Below are positions 45,500-54,842 of a DNA stretch of 64,000 nt, one piece after another; the stretch's first letter is position 1, and each line of letters begins with the position of its first letter. The stretch lies in assembly GCF_027922325.1 (NCBI RefSeq), contig NZ_BSFL01000002.1:558001-622000 (forward strand), in the 5' to 3' direction. The stretch is from Methylopila turkensis (lineage in GTDB: Bacteria > Pseudomonadota > Alphaproteobacteria > Rhizobiales > Methylopilaceae). A program made the translations under genes and the position numbers. The notes under the pieces are model-generated. The model was not told the DNA's origin, did not search any database, and saw only the letters and a list, made by a program, of their open reading frames with translations.

Positions 45500-46648
45500 T
45501 TACTGCTGCTGCAGGCGCTGAACGGTCTGCGCGGTCTGGGCGATGTTGCGGGCGCTCGCGAGAATCTGCAGGAACTTCTGCAGCTCCGACAGCTTGGCGT
45601 TCGCCACATAGAGCACGTCGCGATCGCGGACCACGAAGGCCTTGGCGTAGAAATAGGCGGCCGGGTCGCGCAGGTTGACGCGGTAGACCACCGGCACGCG
45701 CTCGCCGAAGCGGCCGTTGTAGTCCGGCCGTATGGCGCGAACCGCCGAGGCCGGCTCGTAGCGGAACACGAACAGCGCTCCCGGATCCGAGCGCTGGTCG
45801 ATCAGACCTCCGGCCTTGCCGACCGCCTCAAGCAGCGAGATCCGCTCGAGATCGAACGGGATCGGTCCCGGCTGCGGCACCGCGCCGAAGGCGAGGAACT
45901 GTTCCGGGTCCTTGGTCACGAAGATGCGGTCGCTCGGCTGCACGAACACGTTGTCGGCCGGACTGTCGATCAGCGTCTTCATGATCGCCGACGCCTGCGA
46001 CGAGCCGCGCACCAGCGTCACGCGCGTCTGGAACGCCTCCTGCTTGGAGCCGCCGGCGATCGCGATCGCGTCGAGCACGCGGTCGCCCGCGGCGGTGACG
46101 GGGAAGCGGCCGGGGCTGTTGACCTCGCCGTTGACGACGAAGCTGCGGCTCACCGTCTCGGTGACCTGAACAAGCGCCTGCGGCTGGATCGCGCGGCCCT
46201 CGAGCGCGGCGACGATCCGGCGCTCCACCGCCTGCGTCCCGGAGCCGGCGGCCATGATGCGCCCGGCGTAGGGGACCGTGACCGAGCCGTCCGAATCGAC
46301 CCGCTGGGTGAACTGCACGCGCGCGCCGATGTCGCTGGAGAACAGGCCGCCCTGGCCGGCCTCGAACAGCTGGATCGCCAGCACGTCGCCGACGCCGACG
46401 ATCTGGCCGGGCGCGGGACGCGCGGCCGCGAAACGCTTGGAGAACGGCGCGGCGCGGTACTGCGAGACGATGTCGACGACCTGCTGGTTCATGTCGACCA
46501 GCACGTAGTCGCGGATGGCGTCGTTCGAAACGCTCGGCGGGTCGATCTGCTCAGTCGACGGACCCGTGGCCGGCAGCGTGGAGCAACCGCTCAGCAGTCC
46601 AGCCACGATCGCGAACGCGACCGAGCCGGAAGCATGTTTGGAGTGCAT
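45500..46648 (-). CDS. Polysaccharide export lipoprotein (Wza/KpsD family)
   Basis: A 382-residue outer-membrane polysaccharide export protein. The lipobox is LLSGCS (Cys near residue 22). The Poly_export domain (GVGDVLAIQLFEAGQG), SLBB-type repeats (FVVNGEVNSPGRFPV) and the C-terminal region YRVNLRDPAAYFYAKAF with a final amphipathic stretch are present. It would form the channel for capsule polymer. The ATG at 46646-46648 starts the lipoprotein signal. It lies downstream of the KpsC and LTA-synthase-like genes but is separated by a 148-base AT-richer spacer, so it may have its own promoter. Confidence 0.87.
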   Translation of the reverse strand: MHSKHASGSVAFAIVAGLLSGCSTLPATGPSTEQIDPPSVSNDAIRDYVLVDMNQQVVDIVSQYRAAPFSKRFAAARPAPGQIVGVGDVLAIQLFEAGQGGLFSSDIGARVQFTQRVDSDGSVTVPYAGRIMAAGSGTQAVERRIVAALEGRAIQPQALVQVTETVSRSFVVNGEVNSPGRFPVTAAGDRVLDAIAIAGGSKQEAFQTRVTLVRGSSQASAIMKTLIDSPADNVFVQPSDRIFVTKDPEQFLAFGAVPQPGPIPFDLERISLLEAVGKAGGLIDQRSDPGALFVFRYEPASAVRAIRPDYNGRFGERVPVVYRVNLRDPAAYFYAKAFVVRDRDVLYVANAKLSELQKFLQILASARNIAQTAQTVQRLQQQ

Positions 46649-46796
46649 ACGCCCTCGCTCTGACCTTAACCCCGGTCCGCCGAGGTAGCACCGAAGCCCT
46701 TTCGTGCCAACTAACGGAACCTTAAGCACGGCCTTGATCACGAAACCGCCATGCCGTGTTCGCCGGGGTGAGGCGTTAGGGCAACATGCCGGGCCC

Positions 46797-48266
46797 TTAA
46801 ACGGCGGCCAGAAGCCTCCGGGCAAGGTCCGAAACGTCGAGAGTCTCAGGCGCCGCCGGCGAATCAGCCACCTTCCGCGAGTCCCACAGCAGGTAGTCGG
46901 TGGCGCGACGATCGGGCAACTCCCGATGCAGCGTGAGGCCGGGCGCATGGTCGCCGTAAAGGCAGAGCACGCCGCCGCCCGGCAGGGCGCGCAGCGCCTC
47001 GGCCACCCGGCCGATCATGCGGTCGGCGTTGGCGAGATGGAGCGCGTATTGGGCCGCGGCGTCGTCGGTCTGCGGCAGCCGTCCCGGCCCCCACGGCCCG
47101 TGGTTCTCGATCGTCACGGCGAACAGGAACGCGGGCCGCAGGGCCGCCTTGATCTCTGCGACGAGGGCGTCGGCGACCACGCTGTCGGCGACATAGGGCC
47201 CGAAGCGCGCGGCGCCCGCGAAGGCCTCGCCGTGGACGAAGCGGCCGAAGCCGAACTTCGGCACGAGAAGGTGGCGGTCGAAGAACCGCCGGTCGTAGGG
47301 GTGCAGGAAGGTGGTGGCGCGGCCGGAGGCGGCGAACAGCGCCGGCAGGCTGCGCGCGAGATAGGGTTCGGCCGTCAGATAGGGGTCGAAAGCGTCGAGG
47401 CCGAGCGCCTCCGGGGCCAGGCCGGTGAGGAAGGCGAACTCGCTCCGCATGGTGTAGGCGCCTTCCGCCGGCACGCGGCAGCGGCCCCAGGCCAGCGCCT
47501 CGGCGCGCAGCCGGTCGAGCGCCGGCAGCGGCGGCCCGTCGAACCCGCGCGCGGCGATGTCGACGAAGCTTTCGCACTGGATCGCGACCACGACGCGCGG
47601 CCCCTCGGCCGCCGGGCGCGGAGCCGGCAGCGCCGCCGCGGCCGCCATCGCCGCCTCGGACGGCCGTGTGGCCGACCGCCAGGCGAGCCAGTGCAGCACG
47701 AGCGCCGCGACGAGGCCGAAGCGCCGCACGTCGCCGTCCGCGTCGGCCGGATCGGCGACGACGGAGCGCGCGAAGGCCGCGACCGGAGCGGAGCCAAGCG
47801 CCGCCCATAGGCCAAGCACGATCGCCGGCGGCGCGAGCACGAGCGTCGGCGCGTCGCGGGGCAGGATCGACGGCTCGATCGCGAACCACAGCACGGTCGC
47901 CACCAGCAGCGTGGCGAGCGCCGCGAGCGCCGGGGGCCGAGCGAGCCGCTCGGCGTAGTAGAGCCGCGGGTGCCGGATCGCGTGCCGCACCAGCGCCGCG
48001 TCGGTGAAGATCAGCGGCTCGCCGAGAATGCCCTGCTTGACGTTGCTGCCGGCCGCGAACAGGCCGGTCGTGACCGTCACCACGAAGGCCGCATGCCAGG
48101 GCCGCCACGACAGCGCGAACAGGGCGGCGAACAGGGCGAGATGGACCGCGAGCCGCAGCAGCAGCGCCTTCGGCGGCGCGCGGAAGGCGCGCAGCGACGG
48201 CGGCATGGTCTCGACCGCGAGCGAGGCGGCGAAGGACAGCGCGAAGGCGAGCGCGAGCCCGGTCAA
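46797..48266 (-). CDS. LTA-synthase-like membrane phosphoglycerol transferase/sulfatase
   Basis: A 489-residue protein. Residues 1-200 have about five membrane helices (LALAFALSFAASLAV, LALFAALFALSW and so on). The C-terminal half is an alkaline-phosphatase-fold domain: VVVAIQCESFVD (metal site and nucleophile region), EGAYTMRSEFAFLTG with a candidate nucleophile Thr, DRHLLVPKFGF, TIENHGPWGP and LCLYGDHAP. This is the layout of LtaS/MdoB-type phosphoglycerol transferases. The TTG at 48264-48266 overlaps the kpsC stop (TTGA), with GGAGG five bases upstream. It sits among capsule genes. Confidence 0.82.
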   Translation of the reverse strand: MTGLALAFALSFAASLAVETMPPSLRAFRAPPKALLLRLAVHLALFAALFALSWRPWHAAFVVTVTTGLFAAGSNVKQGILGEPLIFTDAALVRHAIRHPRLYYAERLARPPALAALATLLVATVLWFAIEPSILPRDAPTLVLAPPAIVLGLWAALGSAPVAAFARSVVADPADADGDVRRFGLVAALVLHWLAWRSATRPSEAAMAAAAALPAPRPAAEGPRVVVAIQCESFVDIAARGFDGPPLPALDRLRAEALAWGRCRVPAEGAYTMRSEFAFLTGLAPEALGLDAFDPYLTAEPYLARSLPALFAASGRATTFLHPYDRRFFDRHLLVPKFGFGRFVHGEAFAGAARFGPYVADSVVADALVAEIKAALRPAFLFAVTIENHGPWGPGRLPQTDDAAAQYALHLANADRMIGRVAEALRALPGGGVLCLYGDHAPGLTLHRELPDRRATDYLLWDSRKVADSPAAPETLDVSDLARRLLAAV

Positions 48267-49840
48267 CGCGCCCTCCGGTCGAACGGCCCGAGCAGGCGGT
48301 GGCGGGCGAGCGCATAGACGCGCCGGACGCGGGCCAGGGCCCGGCCTTTCGCCGTCGCCGCCCGGGCGCGCGCCTCGGCGATGCGGTCGAGCGCGGTCTC
48401 CGGCCCGCAGGGAAGGCCCGAAACCGGATCGCGGTAGAGCGGGTAAAGGATCAACGTGGCCGCCACCAGTTCGTCGAGGCTGCGGCGGCGACCGTGGCGC
48501 GGCTGCGCGGCGAGATCCTCGGTCAGGCCCCAGCCGGCGTAGAACGGCTGGCCGTGGACGGTCACCTTGAGACCGCGCATCAGCGCCTCGAAGCCGGACA
48601 GCGACGTCATGGTCTCGACCGCGCGGCACTGCGGGTAGAGCGCCGCGATCGCGCCGTCGGTCACCACGGCGTCGGCGAGCCGGCGCAGCTCACGCTCGGG
48701 GACCGCGCCGGCGCGATAGCCCGCCACGACGTCCGGGTGCGGCTTGTAAATGATGAAGGCGTCGCTCCCCCGCCGCGCGCGCGCCGCCTGCAGCAGCCCG
48801 AGATTGGTGCGCACGGCGCCCGCGCCGCGCAGGATCGAGGCGTCGTCCTCGACCTGCCCCGGCACCAGCACGCCGAAACGGCCCGCCGGCACGATCGAAG
48901 CGACGCTCTCGCCGACATTGTACTTCGTTACGGCCTCCGCGATCAGCCGCTCGCGCAGCGCCGCCGCGCGCGCGGCGAGCGCCGGCGGAATCGCGCCCTC
49001 GCTCAGGATGCGCTCGAGATCGCTCGGCGCCGACGGGTCGTAATAGACGCCGCTGTCGTCGAGCACGAGCGACAGCGGCTCCACGAAGGCCGCGCCGAGG
49101 CCGACCGAGCGCAGGAAGCCGTCCTCCATGCGGGCGATCGGGACGCCCGCCGCCTCGGCGGCCGCGACCGCGGGCCCGGCGCCGCGCGAGGCCCAGACCA
49201 CCACCCGCCCTGAACAGGCCTGCGCGGCCCGCGTGGCCGCCTCGGGCGAGGCCTCGAACAGCGGCGGACCGTTGGGACCGTCCAGAAAGCCCGCCACCGT
49301 CGTCCGCTTCCAGCCGGTGACGCCGCAGCCGACCGACCGCCGCGCGGTGCGCGCCCGGTGACGCAGGATGTCGCAGGCCGAGCGCAGGGCATGCTCGGCC
49401 GGGACGAGGCGTCGGACATGGGGATCGAGCCAGGCGAGCGCGGGATCGGCCGGATCGAAATCCGCCTCCATGCGAAGTTCGCCCGGCCCAGCAAGCTCCA
49501 GCAGCTCGGCGCGGAGCTCCGCCAGCCGGTCCGGCGCGCCGGGCGGCGGCGGCGCACCATCGAAATTAATCAATCGATAACAAAGAGTTCGGCCGGCGCG
49601 CCCGAGGACCGACAGCGCGACGGGACCGGGCGCGAACCGCACGAGCCCGACCCCGTTCGCGCGCGCGAAGGCCTCCGCTTCGCGCTCGCGAACGTCGCCC
49701 GTGGCGGTCGCGACTGCGGCGACATGGGTCAAACGCCTCATTCCAGAGACGACCGGCCGCCCGACGATCGCGGCCACGTCGGCCGCGCGTCGCACCAAAC
49801 GCTCGGAGATGATTGCCACTGTGCGGGGGCTATGGTTCAA
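48263..49840 (-). CDS. kpsC: KpsC-type capsule beta-Kdo transferase
   Basis: A 525-residue protein. It carries the KpsC features VVVWASRGAG, ARMEDGFLRSVGLGA, PLSLVLDDSGVYYDP, NVGESVASIV, FIIYKPHPDVVAGY and TVHGQPFYAGWGLTED. KpsC and KpsS assemble the Kdo linker that anchors group 2 capsules to phosphatidylglycerol. It has one such domain, shorter than the double-domain E. coli protein. The TTG start at 49838-49840 has no clear Shine-Dalgarno match and is uncertain. The 186-base spacer to the divergent kpsS gene holds both promoters. Confidence 0.87.
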   Translation of the reverse strand: MNHSPRTVAIISERLVRRAADVAAIVGRPVVSGMRRLTHVAAVATATGDVREREAEAFARANGVGLVRFAPGPVALSVLGRAGRTLCYRLINFDGAPPPPGAPDRLAELRAELLELAGPGELRMEADFDPADPALAWLDPHVRRLVPAEHALRSACDILRHRARTARRSVGCGVTGWKRTTVAGFLDGPNGPPLFEASPEAATRAAQACSGRVVVWASRGAGPAVAAAEAAGVPIARMEDGFLRSVGLGAAFVEPLSLVLDDSGVYYDPSAPSDLERILSEGAIPPALAARAAALRERLIAEAVTKYNVGESVASIVPAGRFGVLVPGQVEDDASILRGAGAVRTNLGLLQAARARRGSDAFIIYKPHPDVVAGYRAGAVPERELRRLADAVVTDGAIAALYPQCRAVETMTSLSGFEALMRGLKVTVHGQPFYAGWGLTEDLAAQPRHGRRRSLDELVAATLILYPLYRDPVSGLPCGPETALDRIAEARARAATAKGRALARVRRVYALARHRLLGPFDRRAR

Positions 49841-50026
49841 TCAGTCACGTCCGGGTGAATTGCGACAGGGGCTCGCGCAGCGCTATCGGCCTATCGACAG
49901 CGTGGCAATGGCTCAGAAAAACTCAATCGTCGACGCGCCTGTCTCGCAGGCGCAGCATCCGTGGAATGGGGCATCGTTTTTATCGGCGTGCGGCGGCTGC
50001 GTCCGGCGTGTGCTATTGGGCGATTG

Positions 50027-51343
50027 ATGAGCCGTACCGGAGACGATCCGCATACCCGGCCTGACCGGACCTTCCTGTTTTTGCAGGGTTTGGCCTCGCC
50101 GTTCTTCCGTCGTTTGGGCCGCACGCTCGCGCGGAAGGGCTACGGCGTCGAACGCATCAACCTGAACCTCGGCGACCGGCTGTTCTGGACGCTGCCCGGC
50201 GCCGCCGACTATCGCGGCCGGTTCGAGAACTGGCGCAGCTATCTCGCGAAATTCATGGACGAGCGCGGGGTAACCGACCTCGTGCTGTTCGGCGACGGGC
50301 GCCCCTACCACCGCGTCGCGATCGCGACGGCGCAGCTCCGCGGCGTGAACGTGCACGTGTTCGAGGAAGGCTACATCCGGCCGGACTGGATCACGATGGA
50401 GGCCGGCGGCGTCAACGGCTTCTCCAGCCTTCCGCGCGAGCCGGAGGCGATCCGGGCGCTGGCGCGGGCGCTCCCCGAGCAGTCCCGCCCGGCGCCGATC
50501 CGCGGCGACATGCGGACCCGCACGCTGTGGGACGTGATCTACAATTCCGCCAACACGTTCTTCCCATATCTCTACCCGTCCTACCGCCGCTACCGGCCGC
50601 ACCACCCTTACGTGGAATACGCCGGCTGGGTGGCGCGGCTGTTGCGCTCCAAGGCCGAGACCAAGCGCGCCGAGGCCGTGCAGGCGAGCGTGGCGGACGG
50701 AAAGACGCCCTACTTCCTGCTGCCGCTCCAGCTCGACAGCGACTACCAGATCCGGCTGCATTCGCCGTTCAGCGCGATGAACGAGGTGGTCAATCTGGTC
50801 GCCCGCTCCTTCGCCTCCCACGCCCCGGCGGAGGCCAAGCTGATCGTGAAGCTGCACCCGCTCGACAACGGGCTCGTGAACCGGCGGCGCACCACCAGCG
50901 TGACGGCGCGCAAGACCGATCTCGGCGACCGGTTGATCTTCATCGACGGCGGGCACATGCCGACGCTGATCGAGGGATCGCGCGGCGTCGTGGTGGTGAA
51001 CAGCACCGTCGGCACGCAGGCGCTGCACCATATCAAGCCGGTGGTCGCGCTGGGCCAGGCGATCTACGACATGCCCGGCCTCACCCATCAGGGCTCGCTC
51101 GAGTCGTTCTGGACCGCGCCGACGCCGCCCGATCCGGAGCTCGCGGCCGACTTCCGCCGCGTGGTCATCGCGCGCACGCAGCTCAACGGCGGCTTCTATT
51201 CCCGCGAGTCGGTCGAGATCGCGGTGGCGAACGTGGTCGAGCGCCTCACCGAGATCGCGCCGCTGTCGCAGCGCCGCCCGGTCGCGCTCGGATGGCGGCC
51301 GCCGGCGGTGGTCGACGTCGGATCGACCGTTCCGGGCGAGTGA
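50027..51343 (+). CDS. kpsS: KpsS-type capsule polysaccharide beta-Kdo transferase
   Basis: A 438-residue protein with KpsS motifs: FLFLQGLASPFFRRL at the start, VLFGDGRPYHRVA, VFEEGYIRPDWITMEAGGVNG, FLLPLQLDSDYQIRLHSPF, IVKLHPLDNGL and VVVNSTVGTQAL. KpsS adds the first Kdo to phosphatidylglycerol on the inner leaflet. The ATG at 50027 is the chosen start; the Shine-Dalgarno is weak. Divergent from kpsC. The stop overlaps the SDR gene start in GTGA. Confidence 0.88.
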   Translation: MSRTGDDPHTRPDRTFLFLQGLASPFFRRLGRTLARKGYGVERINLNLGDRLFWTLPGAADYRGRFENWRSYLAKFMDERGVTDLVLFGDGRPYHRVAIATAQLRGVNVHVFEEGYIRPDWITMEAGGVNGFSSLPREPEAIRALARALPEQSRPAPIRGDMRTRTLWDVIYNSANTFFPYLYPSYRRYRPHHPYVEYAGWVARLLRSKAETKRAEAVQASVADGKTPYFLLPLQLDSDYQIRLHSPFSAMNEVVNLVARSFASHAPAEAKLIVKLHPLDNGLVNRRRTTSVTARKTDLGDRLIFIDGGHMPTLIEGSRGVVVVNSTVGTQALHHIKPVVALGQAIYDMPGLTHQGSLESFWTAPTPPDPELAADFRRVVIARTQLNGGFYSRESVEIAVANVVERLTEIAPLSQRRPVALGWRPPAVVDVGSTVPGE

Positions 51344-52134
51344 GCGCCGTCCCCGCCTTCACCAACGTCGTCGTCACCGGCGGCGGCCGCGGCATCGGCG
51401 CCGCGCTCGCCCGCGCCTACGCGGCGCCGGGCGTGACCATGCTGCTCGTCGGCCGCGACGCCGGCCGGCTGGAGGCGACCGCGACCGACGCGCGCGCGCG
51501 AGGCGCGACCGTCGAGACCGCCGCGGCGGACGTCTCGGACGCCCCCGCGCTGGAGCGCATCCTGCTCGCCTTCGACGCCCGTCATCCCGTCGATCTCGTG
51601 ATCGCCAACGCCGGCGTCTCGGGCGGGCTTGGCCCGAACCGCGAGGCCGAGACCTTCGCGAGCGCCCAGCGCCAGCTCCGGATCAATCTCGAGGGCGCGG
51701 TCGCGACCGTGACGCCGCTGCTGGAGCCGATGCGCGCCCGCAAGCGCGGCCGGATCGTGCTGATGAGCTCGCTCGCCGCCCTGCAGGCCGTGGGCGACAC
51801 CGCCGCCTACTCCGCCTCCAAGGCCGGCATCCTGATGTGGGGACGCGCGCTCGCCGATTTCCTGGCGCCGGACCGCGTCGGCGTGTCGGTGGTGTGCCCG
51901 GGTTTCGTGACCAGCGACATGAGCGCCCGCTATCTCGGCCCGAAGCCCTTCGAGATGTCCGCGGACGACGCCGCGGCGCTGATCGCCCGGCGCGTCGCCA
52001 AGGGCCGCGAGATGATCGCCTTTCCCTGGCCGATGGTTGCCCTCATCCGCCTCTCCAACCTGCTGCCGCGGCGGGTCGCGCGTTACGCGCTGACGCATTT
52101 CCCGGTCACGATCGCCCCCGACCGGCACGGCTGA
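51340..52134 (+). CDS. Short-chain dehydrogenase/reductase
   Basis: A 264-residue classical SDR. TGGGRGIG (residues about 13-20) binds the cofactor, IANAGVSG follows, and the catalytic Ser-Tyr-Lys is LMSSL, then AAYSASKAG. Its tail includes FPWPMVALIRLSNLLP, which may touch a membrane. GTG start with GTGA overlap to kpsS. It belongs to the kpsS transcript; an activated-lipid or sugar-related role is a guess. Confidence 0.87.
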   Translation: MSAVPAFTNVVVTGGGRGIGAALARAYAAPGVTMLLVGRDAGRLEATATDARARGATVETAAADVSDAPALERILLAFDARHPVDLVIANAGVSGGLGPNREAETFASAQRQLRINLEGAVATVTPLLEPMRARKRGRIVLMSSLAALQAVGDTAAYSASKAGILMWGRALADFLAPDRVGVSVVCPGFVTSDMSARYLGPKPFEMSADDAAALIARRVAKGREMIAFPWPMVALIRLSNLLPRRVARYALTHFPVTIAPDRHG

Positions 52135-52151
52135 CGGCCGGAGCTTCGACG

Positions 52152-53828
52152 ATGACGCCCTCCCCCCGCCGCCGGACCGGCGCCGAGATTCTGGTCGACG
52201 CGCTGATCGCGAACCGGCTCACGACCGGCTTCGGCGTGCCGGGCGAAAGCTACCTCGCCGTGCTCGACGCCATGCGCGACCGCGATTTCGACTTCGTCGT
52301 CTGCCGGCAGGAAGGCGGGGCGGCGATGATGGCGGACGCCTGGGGCAAGCTGTCCGGCGCGCCGGGCCTGTGCTTCGTCACCCGCGGCCCCGGCGCAGCC
52401 AACGCGATGAGCGGGGTCCATGTGGCGAGCCAGGACTCGACGCCGCTGCTGCTGTTCGTGGGGCAGGTCGAGCGTGGCTTTCGCGAGCGCGAGGCGTTCC
52501 AGGAGCTCGACTACCGCGCGGTGTTCGGCTCGGTGGCGAAATGGGTGGTCGAGATCGACGAGACGGCCCGCATTCCGGAGCTGGTCACCCGCGCGATCCG
52601 CGTCGCGACGCAGGGGCGGCCCGGTCCGGTGGTGATCGCGCTGCCGGAGGACATGCTGGCCGAGGCCGCCGAGGTCGCGGACGCGCGGCCCGTCGCGCCG
52701 GCCGAGACCTGGCCCGGCCTCACCGACATGGCGCAGCTCCAGAAGCTGCTGTGGGCGGCGAAGCGTCCGATCGCGCTCGTCGGCGGCGGGCGCTGGTCGG
52801 AGAAGGCGACGCAGAACCTCGCCCGCTTCGCCGAACGGTTCCGCCTGCCCGTCGCGACCACCTTCCGTCGACAGATGCTGTTTCCGGCCGACCACCCCTG
52901 CGCCGCGGGCGATTTCGGCATCGGCCCGAACCCGGCTCTCGCGGCGCGCGTCAGGGACGCCGACCTCGTGCTGCTGATCGGCGCGCGGCTGGGCGAAATG
53001 CCGAGTCAGGGCTACACCGCGCTCGCCGTGCCGACGCCGCGCCAGACGCTCGTCCATGTGCACGCCGACGCCGAGGAACTCGGCCGGGTCTATCAGCCGA
53101 CGCTCGCGATCAACGCCACGCCCAACGCCTTCGCCTCCGCGCTCGAGGGGCTGCAGCCGCCGAACGCGCTCGGCTGGGAGGGCGAGGCCGAGGCGGCGCA
53201 CGCCGACTATCTCGCCTGGTCGGAGGCCGCGCCCGAGCATCCCGGCGCGGTCCAGATGGGCGAGGTGATGGCGGCGCTCCGCACGCTGCCGCCGGACGCG
53301 GTCGTCGCCAACGGCGCCGGCAACTACTGCGGCTGGCTGCACCGTTTCCACCGCTTCACCCGCTACGGGACGCAGGCCGCGCCGACCTCGGGCTCCATGG
53401 GCTACGGCCTGCCCGCCGCGATCGCGGCGAAGCGACTGCATCCCGAGCGTGAGGCGGTCGCGCTCGCCGGCGACGGCTGCTTCCTGATGACCGGGCAGGA
53501 ACTGGCGACGGCGGTCCAGCACGACCTGCCGGTCGTCGTGATCCTCATCGACAACGGCCAGTACGGCACCATCCGCATGCATCAGGAGCGGGAATTTCCC
53601 GGCGCGCCGTTCGGGACGGCGCTCAGGAACCCCGATTTCGCGGCGCTCGCCCGCGCCTACGGCGCCGAGGGCTTCACGGTCGCCGAACGCGGCGCGTTCG
53701 CGCCGGCCTTCGCCGCCGCCCGCGCCTGCGGCCGGCCGGCTCTGATCCATGTGACGATCGACGCGGACGCCATCTCGCCGGCGACGACGCTCACCGCGAT
53801 CCGCAAGCAGGCGCTCGCCCGGCGCTGA
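52152..53828 (+). CDS. Thiamine diphosphate-dependent enzyme (acetolactate-synthase-like)
   Basis: A 558-residue ThDP enzyme. The N-terminal domain has GVPGESYLAVLDAM and the catalytic Glu in CRQEGGAAMMADAW; the C-terminal domain has the ThDP/Mg motif beginning GDGCFLMTGQELATAV and the Asn in DNGQYGTIRMHQ. The middle FAD-type domain is present (LVGGGRWSEKATQ). It could be an acetolactate synthase, a decarboxylase or another carboligase. ATG at 52152, 17 bases past the SDR stop, so it is probably in the kpsS transcript. It ends directly against the convergent gene stop. Confidence 0.82.
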   Translation: MTPSPRRRTGAEILVDALIANRLTTGFGVPGESYLAVLDAMRDRDFDFVVCRQEGGAAMMADAWGKLSGAPGLCFVTRGPGAANAMSGVHVASQDSTPLLLFVGQVERGFREREAFQELDYRAVFGSVAKWVVEIDETARIPELVTRAIRVATQGRPGPVVIALPEDMLAEAAEVADARPVAPAETWPGLTDMAQLQKLLWAAKRPIALVGGGRWSEKATQNLARFAERFRLPVATTFRRQMLFPADHPCAAGDFGIGPNPALAARVRDADLVLLIGARLGEMPSQGYTALAVPTPRQTLVHVHADAEELGRVYQPTLAINATPNAFASALEGLQPPNALGWEGEAEAAHADYLAWSEAAPEHPGAVQMGEVMAALRTLPPDAVVANGAGNYCGWLHRFHRFTRYGTQAAPTSGSMGYGLPAAIAAKRLHPEREAVALAGDGCFLMTGQELATAVQHDLPVVVILIDNGQYGTIRMHQEREFPGAPFGTALRNPDFAALARAYGAEGFTVAERGAFAPAFAAARACGRPALIHVTIDADAISPATTLTAIRKQALARR

Positions 53829-54842
53829 TCACCAGACGCGCGTGACGCGGTAGCCGTCGCGGCGGACCCGCTCGACGAGGCCGTCCTCGCCCGACAGATG
53901 CAGGGCCCCGACCGCGACCACCACGCCGCCTTCCGCGAGCGCCGCCTGGGAGCGCTCGTGCATCCGGGCGTTGCGGCCGGGCAGCAGGCTTTCGAGATAG
54001 TCGATCTGCGTGACCATGCGCTCGCCGCCGAGCTTGGCGTCGCGCAGCGCGGCGGCGAGGAAGCTCATGCGGCGGTCGCGGTAGAGGTTGAGCGTGGTCT
54101 CGACGTAATCGGCGAAGAGAGGGCCGAGGCGCGCGGTGTCGATCAGCACGCGCAGCGCGAGCTCCGGATCGACCGAGGCGAGCGTCGCGAACTGCTCCTC
54201 GGCATCCTCCAGCCCCTCCACGCGCACCCCGGCGGCGCGCGCCGCCTCGACGACGAGCTGGTCCACGTTGAGCTCGCCGCGGTCGATGCGCGCGATCTCA
54301 CAGCTCGGCGCGGTCGCGAGCATGGCGAGGAACCAGGGCTCGAGCTTCTGCGCGGTCAGCTCCGGCACGCCGCGCGCAGCGAGCAGGTTGATGACCGCAC
54401 GCCGGTCCCGCTCAGGAACCAGGAACAGCGCGCCGCCCTGCGGCCGCAGCGCGCGCCGGCCGGCGGCGCGCTGCGCGGCGACGCCCGCCTGCGGGTCCGA
54501 GATCTCGCGCGGCTCCACCAGCACGAGCCGCGCCGCAGCGATCGCGTCCAGCGCCGGCTGCGGCAGCGGCTTCAGCCGGTCGTCCGAGGAATGGATGGTG
54601 CCGAACAGGAAGGAGGGCGGAGCGCCGCCCTTCTCGACCCGCCAGAGCAGCCCTTCGGCGTCGGGCGTGCGGCGGCCGGCGGCCTCGAAGGCGGCGAAGG
54701 CCTCCGGATCCTCGTCGCGCAGCGCGCCCACGAGGTCGGAGCCCTGGCAGGCCGGCGCGGCGTGAGCCGCTCCGCCCGACAGGGCAAGCGCCAGAAGCGC
54801 GGCCGCGATCCGCTTCGCAGGATGCGAAGCGGCGCGGATCAC
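53829..54842 (-). CDS. TraB/GumN-family exported protein
   Basis: A 337-residue protein. The signal peptide ends near residue 28 (GGAAHA-AP). Family motifs are FLFGTIHSSDDRLKPLP near residue 80, LVLVEPREI, and VVAVGALHLSGEDGLVERV near the C-terminus with conserved His and Glu, suggestive of a metal-dependent hydrolase of the TraB/GumN type. It starts at GTG with a GTGA overlap to the YVTN gene and is the last member of the coupled mxa string. By position it could be MxaH, but I cannot confirm this. Confidence 0.83.
   Translation of the reverse strand: MIRAASHPAKRIAAALLALALSGGAAHAAPACQGSDLVGALRDEDPEAFAAFEAAGRRTPDAEGLLWRVEKGGAPPSFLFGTIHSSDDRLKPLPQPALDAIAAARLVLVEPREISDPQAGVAAQRAAGRRALRPQGGALFLVPERDRRAVINLLAARGVPELTAQKLEPWFLAMLATAPSCEIARIDRGELNVDQLVVEAARAAGVRVEGLEDAEEQFATLASVDPELALRVLIDTARLGPLFADYVETTLNLYRDRRMSFLAAALRDAKLGGERMVTQIDYLESLLPGRNARMHERSQAALAEGGVVVAVGALHLSGEDGLVERVRRDGYRVTRVW

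Noticed and set aside
46649..46948. N-terminal extension of the Wza-like protein
   Set aside because: The lipoprotein signal and lipobox begin at the ATG at 46646-46648; upstream residues read through the intergenic spacer.
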